In this document: positions 25,592-34,880 of the stretch, one piece after another
Layout: each line of letters starts with the position of its first letter
How positions within the stretch are numbered: position 1 is the first letter of the stretch
From: Deltaproteobacteria bacterium
GTDB lineage: Bacteria; Myxococcota_C; UBA6777
Reading direction: 5' to 3'
Assembly (NCBI GenBank): GCA_002731275.1
Contig: PCBK01000146.1
Location: forward strand, 1-64,000
Length of the DNA stretch: 64,000 nucleotides
Position numbers and translations under genes: made by a program
The notes under the pieces: generated by a model
The model's database searches: none
The model's input: only the letters and a program-made list of their open reading frames with translations
Told to the model about the DNA's origin: nothing

Positions 25592-26830
25592 TTAGATACC
25601 AAGCAGCATACGCTCGGGATTTTCCACACAGTCACAGATACGTTTGAGGAAGGTCACAGCGTCTTTACCATCGACGATTCGGTGATCGTAAGACAACGCG
25701 AGGTACATCATAGGACGCAGCTCGACTTTGCCATTGACTTCAACAGGTCGCTGTTTAAAGCCGTGCATCCCAAGGATCCCACTTTGTGGTGGGTTGAGGA
25801 TGGGTGTGGAGATCAATGAACCGTAGATACCACCATTTGTAATGGTGAAAGAGCCACCCTGAAGATCCTGCAACGTGAGCTTTTTGTTGCGGGCTTTCTT
25901 CGCGAGATTGGAGATCTCAGCTTCGACACCTGCAAAGCTGAGTGTCTCAGCGTCACGTACAACAGGAACAACAAGCCCCTTCTCAGTACCAACAGCAATC
26001 CCGATGTCATAGAAGTGATTTTGCACAATCTCAGTGCCATCGATATACGCGTTCAGTCCAGGGACATTTTGCAGAGCATCGACAGCCGCCTTCACAAAGA
26101 AGGACATGAAGCCCAATTTGATGCCATACTTTTTCACAAATTGATCCTGGTACTTTTTACGGATAGCGATCACCGCAGAGAGGTCGACTTCGTTGAAAGT
26201 CGTGAGGATCGCTGCTGTTTGTTGTGCTTGAACAAGACGCTCGGCGATGCGCTTGCGGATGGGGGTCATCGAACGTCTTGTTTGACGAGGACCGTCTGCA
26301 GGCTTGCCAATTTTGGGGATAGAGGGTGTCGGCGCCTCTTTTTTAGGAGCAGCCGCTGGCTGAGGAGCAGGCTTCGAAGCACCGGCTGCCACTGTACGAA
26401 GGACATCGTCCTTCATCACACGGCCGTCTTTGCCTGTGCCTTGAATATCACCGCTCGTCAAACCGTGCTGTGCAGCGTGGTGGCGAGCAGCAGGTGACAT
26501 CACATCACCACTTGCACCAGAAGATGCAGGCGCTGACGCTGGAGCTGCTGTTTCAGCTTCGGATGCTTTGCTCGCAGCAGGAGCATCACCACCTGTCGCA
26601 GAGGTATCAATTGTCGCGACAATTTCGTGAATCGCAACAACTTCATCGACGCCCTTCTTGATGGACAACTTTCCTGCGACTTCAGCAGCAACTGTGGCAG
26701 TGATCTTATCAGTCTCAAGCTCGAACAATTCATCGTCGACCTGGACCATATCACCGTCTTGCTTAAACCAGGTAACGATCTCACCTTCAGAAATAGACTC
26801 ACCAACTTCAGGAACTTTGACCTCAAACAT
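25592..26830 (-). CDS. odhB: 2-oxoglutarate dehydrogenase E2, dihydrolipoyl succinyltransferase
   Basis: A 412-residue E2 component that transfers the succinyl group from E1-derived thiamine adduct to CoA. Domains in order: one lipoyl domain with Lys42 in [11 protein letters not shown]; an Ala/Pro/Ser linker; a peripheral-subunit-binding domain near residues 115-150 ([21 protein letters not shown]); a second Ala/Pro linker; and the catalytic acetyltransferase-like domain ending in [19 protein letters not shown], whose His is catalytic. The ATG at 26830 follows AAGGAGG at 11 bases; the frame extends upstream but that part is Arg-rich and atypical. It lies 152 bases downstream of odhA on the same strand, so an operon is likely. 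E3 is encoded separately at 2.7-4.1 kb. Confidence 0.97.
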   Translation of the reverse strand: MFEVKVPEVGESISEGEIVTWFKQDGDMVQVDDELFELETDKITATVAAEVAGKLSIKKGVDEVVAIHEIVATIDTSATGGDAPAASKASEAETAAPASAPASSGASGDVMSPAARHHAAQHGLTSGDIQGTGKDGRVMKDDVLRTVAAGASKPAPQPAAAPKKEAPTPSIPKIGKPADGPRQTRRSMTPIRKRIAERLVQAQQTAAILTTFNEVDLSAVIAIRKKYQDQFVKKYGIKLGFMSFFVKAAVDALQNVPGLNAYIDGTEIVQNHFYDIGIAVGTEKGLVVPVVRDAETLSFAGVEAEISNLAKKARNKKLTLQDLQGGSFTITNGGIYGSLISTPILNPPQSGILGMHGFKQRPVEVNGKVELRPMMYLALSYDHRIVDGKDAVTFLKRICDCVENPERMLLGI

Positions 26831-26982
26831 CGGATCGACATCCTCCTTAGCTCGTTTTGGGGTCGCGTCAGGTAATTCAGCGGCACGAAAGCGGCTCTTC
26901 AACGAACGATAAAGCCGAAATAAACGCACACAAACCTTACAACGCATGTTTTCTATTCACCTTGCCAACATTCCGTCCTTAC

Positions 26983-29829
26983 CTAGAATGTAAGACTTTG
27001 AAAGATCGGATTTTTCGCATCATCGAAGACTTTCTCACGGAACACAGCTTGGCAAAGTCCGGTTTGTTCTTCGACGTGTTTTTGGTAGGAAGCTGTTGCA
27101 GGACTCGCGCTCGCATCCCGGCCAACGTAGATAATTGGCAGTGGCGAGAAGAATTGCAACAAATGTGGGAACATAAATGTCCATCCACCTCGGTTCTGTG
27201 GCTCTTCTTGTACCCAAACAACTTCTTTGAGGTTTGTGTACTTCTTCTTGATCTCTTCCAAGCGCCACTCACAAAGTGGATAAAACTGCTCAACGCGCAC
27301 GATCGCGACGTTGTCACCGTTCTCGGACTTCGCTTGTTCTTCGAGCAGGTCGTAGTAGACCTTTCCAGAGCAAAGCGCGAGACGCTCGACATTTGTGTTT
27401 GCAGTTGCGTCATCAACGATCTCTTGGAAATGACCATTGACGAATTCATCGACATTTGATTGGACTTTGGGGTGACGCAAGAGGCTCTTTGGTGCCATCA
27501 ACACGAGAGGTCGACGGAATGGGCGCAACACTTGACGTCGCAGCAAGTGAAAATACTGCGCTGGTGTCGTGACGTTGCAAACCTGGATATTTTTCTCAGC
27601 ACAAGCCTGAAGGTAGCGCTCAAGGTAAGCGTTGGAGTGCTCTGGCCCCTGCCCTTCAAAGCCGTGGGGGAGCAACATCACAACACCATTGGTGCGCTGC
27701 CACTTCGACTCTGAACCTGTGATAAATTGGTCGATGATCACCTGCGCGCCGTTTGCAAAATCACCAAACTGCGCTTCCCACATGATCAACATGTGAGGTT
27801 CAGTCATCGCGTAACCAAACTCGAAGCCAAGAACAGCCGCTTCTGAGAGCAAGCTGTTATACACACAGAATCGGGCCTGTTCAGGGTGCAAGTTGTTGAG
27901 AGGAATATATGATTCTTCTGTGTCGATGTCCTGCCAGACGGCGTGTCTGTGTGAAAACGTCCCACGCCCGGAGTCCTGACCACTCAATCGCACAGGGATG
28001 TTATCGCGACAAAGTGAACCAAAGGCGAGATATTCTGCAGAGGCCCAATCAAGCGTTTCTTTGGCCTTGAGGGCGTCGAGGCGCTTGGCGAGCTGGCGTT
28101 TGATTTTTCTGTTGAGATGGAATCCTTCAGGTGGCAAGAAACACTTCTCACCAATCTCCAACAATCGATCAAACGGGACACCTGTCTCGACAGGTTGATC
28201 ATCGTAAGGTTTATCGAGCCCAACCCATCGGTCTTCGTACGCCTGAATATGGATCTGAGGTTGCTCTGTGCGGACTTTGTCGAGGACCTCTTGTAGCAGT
28301 TGTCTGATCTGCTGTTTATGGTCTTCGGCATCACTCACATCGATGATTTTCTCGCTGAGTAATTGCTCTTGGTAAATGGAGCAAACGGAGGAGTGGTCTT
28401 TGATTTTTTGATACATTTTTGGCTGCGTAAACAACGGCTCATCGCTCTCGTTGTGCCCGTGCTGTCTGTAACAGAGCATGTCGATAACGACATCTTTTCC
28501 AAATCGTTGTCGGAATCGCAGCGCGAGCAACACAGTGTGGATAAGCGCTTCTGGATCATCACCATTGACGTGAAAAATGGGGGATTCAATCATCTTGACG
28601 ACGTCTGTCGCGTAAACACTCGAGCGAGCTTCGTCAGGAGATGTGGTAAATCCAATCTGGTTGTTCACGATCAAGTGGACCGTCCCACCTGTTTGGTACC
28701 CTGGCAATTGTGACAGGTTCAGGGTCTCAGACACGAGTCCTTGACCGGCAAACGCAGCGTCACCGTGCAAGAGCAACGGGAGCACCTTTTTGCGAAGCTC
28801 TGTATCTCCGAGCTGTCGTTGTTTTGCACGGGCACGACCTTCAACAACGGGATTAACCGCTTCGAGGTGGCTGGGGTTGGGTGTCAAGGAGAGGTGGATG
28901 GCTTTACCATGACGAGTGACATAATCGGAGCTGTACCCTTTGTGGTACTTCACATCTCCATCACCTCGGGCATGATCCATTCCGATATCTTCAAATTCAG
29001 CAAAGACCGCTTCGTATGGCATACCCAAAAGGTTGGTTAAGACGTTGAGGCGTCCCCTGTGGGCCATACCGATGACGACTTCTTGGACACCAAGCTCTGG
29101 AGACTCTTCGACGAGGAAACGCACAGCAGGGATGATCGACTCGCTTCCTTCGAGAGAGAAGCGTTTTTTGCCGGGAAAACGTTTATGCGTAAATGTCTCA
29201 AAGTTCTCTGCATCGATCAAAGAGCGCAACAAGAAGAGTTTGTCGTCTTTTGAGAGCTGTGTTTTGTTGTGGCTGGTCTCCATCTCTTTTTGCAGCCAGT
29301 GACGACATTCGTGGTCCTGAATGTGCATGTACTCGACGCCGATGGAGTTACAGTAAGTATCTTGCAGTGCATCGAGCAGCTCTGAGATCTTGAAGCTTTG
29401 CCCGGCAGGGAAGAAATCGCCGAGGTGTTGGCCATCGAGTTCGACATCCATCATATCTTCAGTCAAACCAAATGATGCGATGTCCAAGCCAGGAAAGGAT
29501 GGCTGGTACAGACCCAGAGGATCAATCTTGGCGAGACGATGACCTTGTCTTCTGTAAGCAAAGATCATGTCCGCGACGTGAAAGTGGAGGTCTGTTTCAT
29601 CTGTATGTACAGAACGTCTCGTAGGAGTAGATGCACCATCAAACAAAGGTGCCGATTGTGCGTCCCCTTCGCCTCCTTGCCCCAACACAAATCCATCAAA
29701 GAAATGTTGCCAATGTTCTGGAACAGAGGCGGGGTCACTCTTCCAAGAAGTGTAAAGATCTTCGATATAGCTGGCGTTCCAGCGATTTGCAGGGCTCAAC
29801 CATTCTTGCCGAGAATGTATATCAGACAA
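26983..29829 (-). CDS. odhA: 2-oxoglutarate dehydrogenase E1 component
   Basis: A 948-residue thiamine-diphosphate enzyme, the normal length for the family, that decarboxylates 2-oxoglutarate and reductively succinylates E2. The N-terminal E2-contacting peptide (YIEDLYTSWKSDPASVPEHWQHFF) is intact. Active-site blocks visible are EVVIGMAHRGRLNVL, SLTPNPSHLEAVNPVVEG, HGDAAFAGQG (ThDP Asp), NNQIGFTT and, in the C-terminal half, WEAQFGDFANGAQVIIDQF and LLPHGFEGQGPEHSNAYLERYLQ. The start is a TTG at 29829 with AGAGGAG 9 bases upstream; no ATG lies near, so translation from TTG is well supported. odhB follows. Together with lpd this gives the full complex and an oxidative TCA cycle. Confidence 0.98.
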   Translation of the reverse strand: MSDIHSRQEWLSPANRWNASYIEDLYTSWKSDPASVPEHWQHFFDGFVLGQGGEGDAQSAPLFDGASTPTRRSVHTDETDLHFHVADMIFAYRRQGHRLAKIDPLGLYQPSFPGLDIASFGLTEDMMDVELDGQHLGDFFPAGQSFKISELLDALQDTYCNSIGVEYMHIQDHECRHWLQKEMETSHNKTQLSKDDKLFLLRSLIDAENFETFTHKRFPGKKRFSLEGSESIIPAVRFLVEESPELGVQEVVIGMAHRGRLNVLTNLLGMPYEAVFAEFEDIGMDHARGDGDVKYHKGYSSDYVTRHGKAIHLSLTPNPSHLEAVNPVVEGRARAKQRQLGDTELRKKVLPLLLHGDAAFAGQGLVSETLNLSQLPGYQTGGTVHLIVNNQIGFTTSPDEARSSVYATDVVKMIESPIFHVNGDDPEALIHTVLLALRFRQRFGKDVVIDMLCYRQHGHNESDEPLFTQPKMYQKIKDHSSVCSIYQEQLLSEKIIDVSDAEDHKQQIRQLLQEVLDKVRTEQPQIHIQAYEDRWVGLDKPYDDQPVETGVPFDRLLEIGEKCFLPPEGFHLNRKIKRQLAKRLDALKAKETLDWASAEYLAFGSLCRDNIPVRLSGQDSGRGTFSHRHAVWQDIDTEESYIPLNNLHPEQARFCVYNSLLSEAAVLGFEFGYAMTEPHMLIMWEAQFGDFANGAQVIIDQFITGSESKWQRTNGVVMLLPHGFEGQGPEHSNAYLERYLQACAEKNIQVCNVTTPAQYFHLLRRQVLRPFRRPLVLMAPKSLLRHPKVQSNVDEFVNGHFQEIVDDATANTNVERLALCSGKVYYDLLEEQAKSENGDNVAIVRVEQFYPLCEWRLEEIKKKYTNLKEVVWVQEEPQNRGGWTFMFPHLLQFFSPLPIIYVGRDASASPATASYQKHVEEQTGLCQAVFREKVFDDAKNPIFQSLTF

Positions 29830-29977
29830 ACCAAATGTCTCCTCTGGTTTATTTGTTGCAAAAAGATCACAAAACAGAGATCATTCACGTCCGACCCATA
29901 CGGAGTCGAACAATTGCAGCACATATATATTGAATAGAGCGGGAAAAGGCAAACACCCAACTGCATTTTGATCAACA

Positions 29978-30142
29978 GTGGACTGCCTACAACCTCAAAT
30001 TATCGAACATTACGAATCTTTCAACAGCCTCCCCTACGAAGAAGCTGTTCTCACCGGCGCTCATCGCAATCACTGCTCACTTGACGTCAGTCAGTCCTAC
30101 AACTTCGTCAAACATCAAGAACATGAGCCCCCTTCAGGATGA
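29978..30142 (+). CDS. Possible small gene or gene remnant (54 codons)
   Basis: In the 300-base gap between odhA and the aminopeptidase, the plus frame starting at GTG 29978 reads as natural-looking protein (DCLQPQIIEHYESFNSLPYE, then EAVLTGAHRNHCSLDVSQSY) with the C-ending codons typical of nearby genes. It stops at TGA 30140-30142, overlapping the convergent aminopeptidase end by 9 bases. There is no SD and a TGA lies just upstream at 29969, so it may be the tail of a lost gene rather than a complete one. I do not recognise the sequence. Confidence 0.3.
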   Translation: MDCLQPQIIEHYESFNSLPYEEAVLTGAHRNHCSLDVSQSYNFVKHQEHEPPSG

Positions 30143-31273
30143 CGGGTCCAGCCCAGTCAACTTGTCCCAAGACAAGCTATCTTTCAGGAGAGGATGGACA
30201 AAGTGACCGTCTTTTCGGATCAAAACATCATCAAAATAGATCTCACCGCCACCATCTTTTGTCAGCTGACTTGAGATCAAATCCCAATGAATCATACTTC
30301 GGTTACCATTGTCGGCATCGAGAAATGCATTTCCAAGTGCCAAATGAAAAGAACCATACATTTTCTCATCAAAGATAGGATCCATGAACGACTTTTGGAT
30401 GAATGGGTTCAGTCCAAGCGCAAACTCACACACATGCCTCGCTCCTTCATCCGTGTCGAGCACCACGTGAAGTTGATCTTGGAATGTCTCCGACGAGGCA
30501 CGTACGACTCGCCCACCCTCAAACGATAGTCTCACCCCCTCAAAACGCACTCCATTGTGTAACGTCGGAAGATTGCACAAAAAATCTCCGTGCATAGAGC
30601 CTGGTACTGGGGCTGTGTACAGCTCGCCATCGGGAATGTTGTTTTGACCAGTGCAAGACACGACAGGCATATTTTCCACGGAAAAACGAAGGTCTGTCCC
30701 CTCACCAAGAATACGAACATTTCGAGTCTTTCTCAAAAGAGTCGCCAGATCACCGATGGCCGATGTGAGATATGAATAATCAAAATTGCAAACCTTGTAG
30801 TACAGTTCTTCGAATGTATCTGTAGGCATGCCGACCTTCAAGCTCAGTGTGGAGGTCGGAAATCGAACCACAACCCATCGCTTATGGAGGCGAACATCCA
30901 AATGAACATACTTCCAAATAAACTTCGAATGATACAACTTCCTCTCTGCCGTCAAATCCGACAGTTCGAATGGATTCCCGCCTCCCAAAATACCGATATA
31001 GCAATCGATTTTCTCGATTAGCCCCCGCAACAAACCACCATACGCTCGGTACTGTGACTCATCAGCGTTGACATAAAACGAACGCATCGTCTTCGTGGAT
31101 TGCATGTGTGGCATGGGAACACCGCCAAGACGCGTGACTTCCTTGACGCATGCTTCGACCAGTGGTAAAGCGCCTGATTCACGAAACTCGATCATCACAA
31201 GATCATTGGGTTTGACTTGACAAGAGTGGTTGACTAGAGTCTTGGCGAGTTCATCGATGCGTGGATCTTTCAT
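30134..31273 (-). CDS. M29-family aminopeptidase (AmpS-like)
   Basis: A 379-residue, probably cytoplasmic metalloaminopeptidase resembling the thermophilic aminopeptidase T / AmpS family. Expected features are the first-domain start MKDPRIDELAKTLVNHSCQVKPNDLVMIE, the GEGTDLRFSV block, IPDGELYTAP with a metal-binding Glu, EGVRLSFEGGRVV with a second metal-binding Glu, GSFHLALGNAF with a metal-binding His and IHWDLI with His and Asp. The ATG at 31273 follows AGGA by 6 bases. A longer frame to 31645 lacks these signals and overlaps the aspS leader. It is divergent from aspS across a 190-base region that must hold both promoters. Substrate preference is not evident. Confidence 0.88.
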   Translation of the reverse strand: MKDPRIDELAKTLVNHSCQVKPNDLVMIEFRESGALPLVEACVKEVTRLGGVPMPHMQSTKTMRSFYVNADESQYRAYGGLLRGLIEKIDCYIGILGGGNPFELSDLTAERKLYHSKFIWKYVHLDVRLHKRWVVVRFPTSTLSLKVGMPTDTFEELYYKVCNFDYSYLTSAIGDLATLLRKTRNVRILGEGTDLRFSVENMPVVSCTGQNNIPDGELYTAPVPGSMHGDFLCNLPTLHNGVRFEGVRLSFEGGRVVRASSETFQDQLHVVLDTDEGARHVCEFALGLNPFIQKSFMDPIFDEKMYGSFHLALGNAFLDADNGNRSMIHWDLISSQLTKDGGGEIYFDDVLIRKDGHFVHPLLKDSLSWDKLTGLDPSS

Positions 31274-31465
31274 ATCATGTCCTGTTCTCGGTTGAAGTGC
31301 CTGGAATCTCAACTGTTGAGATGTCACTTCACACAAAGTGATTCCATACATAGGCACGCGACCCTGAGCAGACAACCCATTCACAGACGCAAACATGTCG
31401 AAACAGTACCACAATATCGGCAGTACAAATTCGACACGAAGATACATCAAAATGGAGTAATAAAC

Positions 31466-33265
31466 ATGGCAAACACACTCGCCAATCGCACACACACTTG
31501 CGGCGCACTGCGCGTTGAACATGAGGGACAAGAGGTTATCCTCAAAGGCTGGATCACACTCCGCCGTGAACATAAAAACATCATTTTCCTCGATCTTGGC
31601 GATCGTTACGGCATGACTCAATTGACCCTCAACACCCAAGAGCACCCACAGCTCGCAGCGCTCCTTCCAGAGCTTCGCCTCGGTACGTGTATCGGTGTGG
31701 CTGGAACAGTCGTTGACCGCGAAAAAAGCGGCGGCTCAGTCAACAAACAGCTTGCGACTGGCGCCATTGAGGTTATCGTCTCCCACACCGAGATCTACGG
31801 CGCGACCAAAGACCTGCCCTTTCCGATCAAAGATGAAATCGACGCCTCCGACCTCACACGTCTCAAGTATCGCTATCTCGACCTCCGACGTAATCCCATC
31901 GCACGCAACATTCAGCTGCGCTCCAAGGTGACACACGCCATCAGGGATTACATGCACAACCAAGAGTTTCTGGAGATCGAGACCCCCATCCTCATGAAGA
32001 GTACACCGGAAGGTGCGCGGGACTACCTCGTTCCAAGCCGCGAGGAACCCGGTCACTTCTACGCGCTTCCACAAAGTCCACAGCTGTACAAGCAGCTCTT
32101 GATGATCGCTGGGATGGACAAATACTACCAGATCGCCCGATGCTTTCGAGATGAAGACCTTCGTGCAGACCGTCAACCAGAGTTCACACAGATCGACCTG
32201 GAGATGAGCTTTGTCAGAGACAAGGATGTCCACAACGTCGTGGAAGGAATGTTTGTCCACATCTTCCGTGAGGCGATGAATATCGAGTTGACCACCCCCT
32301 TCCCCCGTATGACCTACAAAGAAGCGATGGAGCGATTTGGTGAGGACAAACCAGATCTCCGCTACGGACTGGAACTCATCGATATGACTTCAGTCTTCGC
32401 AGAATCCGGCTTTGGAGCGTTCTCTGGTAAATGTGTCAAGGGCATCCGCGTTCCCAATGAAGCCGGTCGCAGCAAATCGTGGATCAAAAAGCTCGAAAAG
32501 TTCATCAAGCAAAGAGGTGCAGGTGGACTCGCGTGGTTCAAGAAACTCGACAGTTCGTGGGAAGCCAGCATTAAGTACTTCCTCGGAGACGGAAGCGCAG
32601 AGCTCGAAGCGATTGAACAGATCACCGAAGCACAAAACAACGATTTGTTGTTTGTCGTCGCCCACGAGAAGGCCTCCTCAGTCAATGAATGGCTAAGCGC
32701 ACTTCGCAGAAAGTTGGCAGAAACGTTGGAGCTGATCGACTCCTCCAAGTATGCGTTTTTGTGGATCGATGAGTTCCCTCTCGTCGAAGAGACCGAAGAC
32801 GAAAACGGTGAAAAACACTTGCACATGTTGCACCACCCATTTACACAGCCACACCCCGAAGACATCGACAAGATCGAGACCGCTCCTGCTGAGATACGGT
32901 CGATTTCATACGACTTGGTGCTCAATGGGTACGAGCTCGGTAGTGGTTCCCTTCGGGTCTTTGATACAGAGTTGCAAACACGGCTGCTTAAGATGGTGGG
33001 AATTGAGCAGGAAGAAGCTGAGGAGAGATTTGGCTTCTTTCTCGAAGCGCTCAAATACGGCACGCCACCTCACGGTGGGATGGGCCTGGGATTGGACCGT
33101 ATTATCATGATTCTTGCGGGCTCTGATACTCTGCGAGACGTCATCGCCTTCCCCAAAACGCAAAAGGCAGCTTGCCCAATGAGCGAAGCACCTGGTTCTG
33201 TGGACCAGCAACAGCTCGATGACATCCACATCGCGCTCGCCAAAAAAGACAAAGCAGAAGAGTAG
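31466..33265 (+). CDS. aspS: Aspartyl-tRNA synthetase, bacterial type
   Basis: A 599-residue class II synthetase that charges tRNA-Asp (and possibly tRNA-Asn). The anticodon-binding OB fold is at residues 15-110 (VILKGWITLRREHKN), class II motif 1 near 165 (EIETPILMKSTPEGARDYLVPSR), motif 2 near 215 (YYQIARCFRDEDLRADRQPEFTQID), the GAD insertion domain around 290-420 and motif 3 near the end (GGMGLGLDRIIMILAG). The His after RRE in the OB fold is more typical of discriminating enzymes, but this is weak evidence. GGAG is 8 bases before the ATG at 31466. A strong hairpin follows the stop codon. Confidence 0.98.
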   Translation: MANTLANRTHTCGALRVEHEGQEVILKGWITLRREHKNIIFLDLGDRYGMTQLTLNTQEHPQLAALLPELRLGTCIGVAGTVVDREKSGGSVNKQLATGAIEVIVSHTEIYGATKDLPFPIKDEIDASDLTRLKYRYLDLRRNPIARNIQLRSKVTHAIRDYMHNQEFLEIETPILMKSTPEGARDYLVPSREEPGHFYALPQSPQLYKQLLMIAGMDKYYQIARCFRDEDLRADRQPEFTQIDLEMSFVRDKDVHNVVEGMFVHIFREAMNIELTTPFPRMTYKEAMERFGEDKPDLRYGLELIDMTSVFAESGFGAFSGKCVKGIRVPNEAGRSKSWIKKLEKFIKQRGAGGLAWFKKLDSSWEASIKYFLGDGSAELEAIEQITEAQNNDLLFVVAHEKASSVNEWLSALRRKLAETLELIDSSKYAFLWIDEFPLVEETEDENGEKHLHMLHHPFTQPHPEDIDKIETAPAEIRSISYDLVLNGYELGSGSLRVFDTELQTRLLKMVGIEQEEAEERFGFFLEALKYGTPPHGGMGLGLDRIIMILAGSDTLRDVIAFPKTQKAACPMSEAPGSVDQQQLDDIHIALAKKDKAEE

Positions 33266-33282
33266 ACTTGAGAGGAAAGATC

Positions 33283-33312
33283 AGAATAGAGAGGGTGACC
33301 TCTCTATTCTTT
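33283..33312. terminator. Strong hairpin terminator between convergent genes
   Basis: A perfect 12-base-pair stem: AGAATAGAGAGG (33283-33294), loop GTGA, CCTCTCTATTCT (33299-33310), then TT. It lies 17 bases after aspS and immediately before the end of the convergent gene at 33318. The stem ends are A/T rich, so it could work in both directions. Confidence 0.7.
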
Positions 33313-33317
33313 GCACC

Positions 33318-34490
33318 TTAGTTTTTGCAGATTGCTTTGGGGCCATGGCATTTGAGGGAGCTTGTGGGGATTCTTGAGACCAAAGAACTTACATATCCAG
33401 ACACTCCAGGCCGAATTTTGCGATTAAACAGGCTGTTGAACTTGGGTCGCAAGGCAAGCTCGAAAGTCACCGCGAGGATTCCGTTCAACGCAAGGCTAGA
33501 AGCGAGGTACGCGATGGGATAAGCGGCTGCGCCAATCCCAAATGTCGCGGCGGCTGCTGCTGCTGAGACAATCGCCGCCAGAGAGTGAGATGTGGGTTCA
33601 ATGATTTTCAAATCAGCCGCGACTTGGACGAGCGCTGCGATGATGTTAAAGGATAGATCACGTATCCCTTTTGTGATAGCACCGGACAAACAACGACGCT
33701 TTCGGGCACCTGAAAAAGGCCAACACTCAACAGCGATCGTCGCGGTTGTAAACGAAACGGCCAGTCCGACAGCGATCGCTGCTGTCTTTCCGAACGACTT
33801 CGAAGCTCTTAAACCAGCTTTTTTGACAGCCTGTGTTCGCTTCATAACGTTCAGATCTCGACTTCTGCGAAGCGCATCGAGCAGCTTTTTGCGCAACTTC
33901 CCTTGGGCCAGACTGCGAGCCGAATTCACCTTGGTAGCGGCGATACTTCCGATACGAGCGGCGAGCTTTTGTTTCCACTCCGCTGAGTTCGCAAACTTCT
34001 TGGCGAGCCTCTCACACTTTCTGCGAAGCGCGGCCATCGCCTTTCTGAAGGCCTTTCTCACCTTGTCGCCGATCGTCTTCATCCGGACTTTCGCCTTTTT
34101 GGCGAGGCGTTTTGCTTTGGCTTCCATCTTCTTGAAGCCGCCCTTGAGACTTTTGCCGAATTTGATGAGCTTTCCGAGGACACGTCTTTTTTTGCCATTG
34201 ATCAGGAACTCAATCCGACCACGACTATTTCGCCGTTTGCAGATCCGAAAACGTCGTTTACGAAAGACAATGCGAACCCTGACGTTCCGGCAGTATCCCC
34301 ACCTCTTCCACTTCTTTTTCCACTTATTGTAATCTCGAAGCCACTTGTCTTTCTTATAAGCGGCCCAGATCTTCTTCTTGCACGCGGTTTTTGCGATCGA
34401 CTCTACTTGGGCTTTTGTGTAACCTCTCGCATCAACAAATTGGGGACACACAAACAAACATACAACAAACCAAAACCAAGACTGTTTCAT
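33318..34490 (-). CDS. Very basic secreted protein with hydrophobic C-terminal segments
   Basis: A 390-residue protein with a signal peptide (MKQSWFWFVVCLFVCPQFVDA). Residues 25-225 are extraordinarily rich in Lys and Arg (KKWKRWGYCRN, RKRRFRICKRRNSRGR, KRLAKKAKVRMK) and predicted to be largely helical. From about 225 the sequence turns hydrophobic: FGKTAAIAVGLAVSFTTATIAVE, then LSFNIIAALVQVAADL, and an Ala-rich pair SLAAIVSAAAAAATFGIGAAAYPIAYLASSLALNGILAV. Six or so cysteines could pair. The arrangement, basic helices then hydrophobic hairpins, resembles the 46749-49406 product and loosely recalls pore-forming proteins, but I recognise no family. GGAG lies 10 bases before ATG 34490. It is an isolated gene ending at the shared terminator. 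Confidence 0.7.
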   Translation of the reverse strand: MKQSWFWFVVCLFVCPQFVDARGYTKAQVESIAKTACKKKIWAAYKKDKWLRDYNKWKKKWKRWGYCRNVRVRIVFRKRRFRICKRRNSRGRIEFLINGKKRRVLGKLIKFGKSLKGGFKKMEAKAKRLAKKAKVRMKTIGDKVRKAFRKAMAALRRKCERLAKKFANSAEWKQKLAARIGSIAATKVNSARSLAQGKLRKKLLDALRRSRDLNVMKRTQAVKKAGLRASKSFGKTAAIAVGLAVSFTTATIAVECWPFSGARKRRCLSGAITKGIRDLSFNIIAALVQVAADLKIIEPTSHSLAAIVSAAAAAATFGIGAAAYPIAYLASSLALNGILAVTFELALRPKFNSLFNRKIRPGVSGYVSSLVSRIPTSSLKCHGPKAICKN

Positions 34491-34880
34491 ACCTTACGGG
34501 CTCCTTTTTGATATGGAAAAATCAAACAGGGAGTGTTCAAGTATGTGGACATCATTTCCTCTTTTCGCTCTTGAATCGTGGTCACGATTTCATTCTTCCT
34601 TTTTGCCTGGACACACTTGTAGACGAGAGCGCCCTCGGTGTATTCAAAAAAAATGAAACCTGTTCCAATTTACTGAATTCGTAGGATGATTCTTCCGGTC
34701 ATTTCGAGGATGTGTATGTTTGTTTTTTTGGGAAAGTTTGAAGTGGAGAGTCTATTGGCTGGGGGAAGAAGGGATGCAAGCTGACAGCCTCCGCTCCCAA
34801 ATCAGGCCTTTGGCCTGTAGGTTCGAGTGGAGGCTGTGCGCTTCGCACACAACACGAACGCTCTTTTCTAGCCAACGGAA
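34491..34880. repeat. Intergenic region with nested palindromes (34755-34875)
   Basis: About 390 bases without a gene. At 34755-34875 several inverted repeats are nested: TTGGCT (34755-34760) with AGCCAA (34870-34875); ACAGCCTCC (34784-34792) with GGAGGCTGT (34829-34837); AGGCC-ttt-GGCCT (34804-34816); GTGCG-ctt-CGCAC (34836-34848); and GTTCG (34821-34825) with CGAAC (34855-34859). The cluster directly follows the kinase stop codon and could act as a terminator as well as being a repeat element. Confidence 0.55.
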
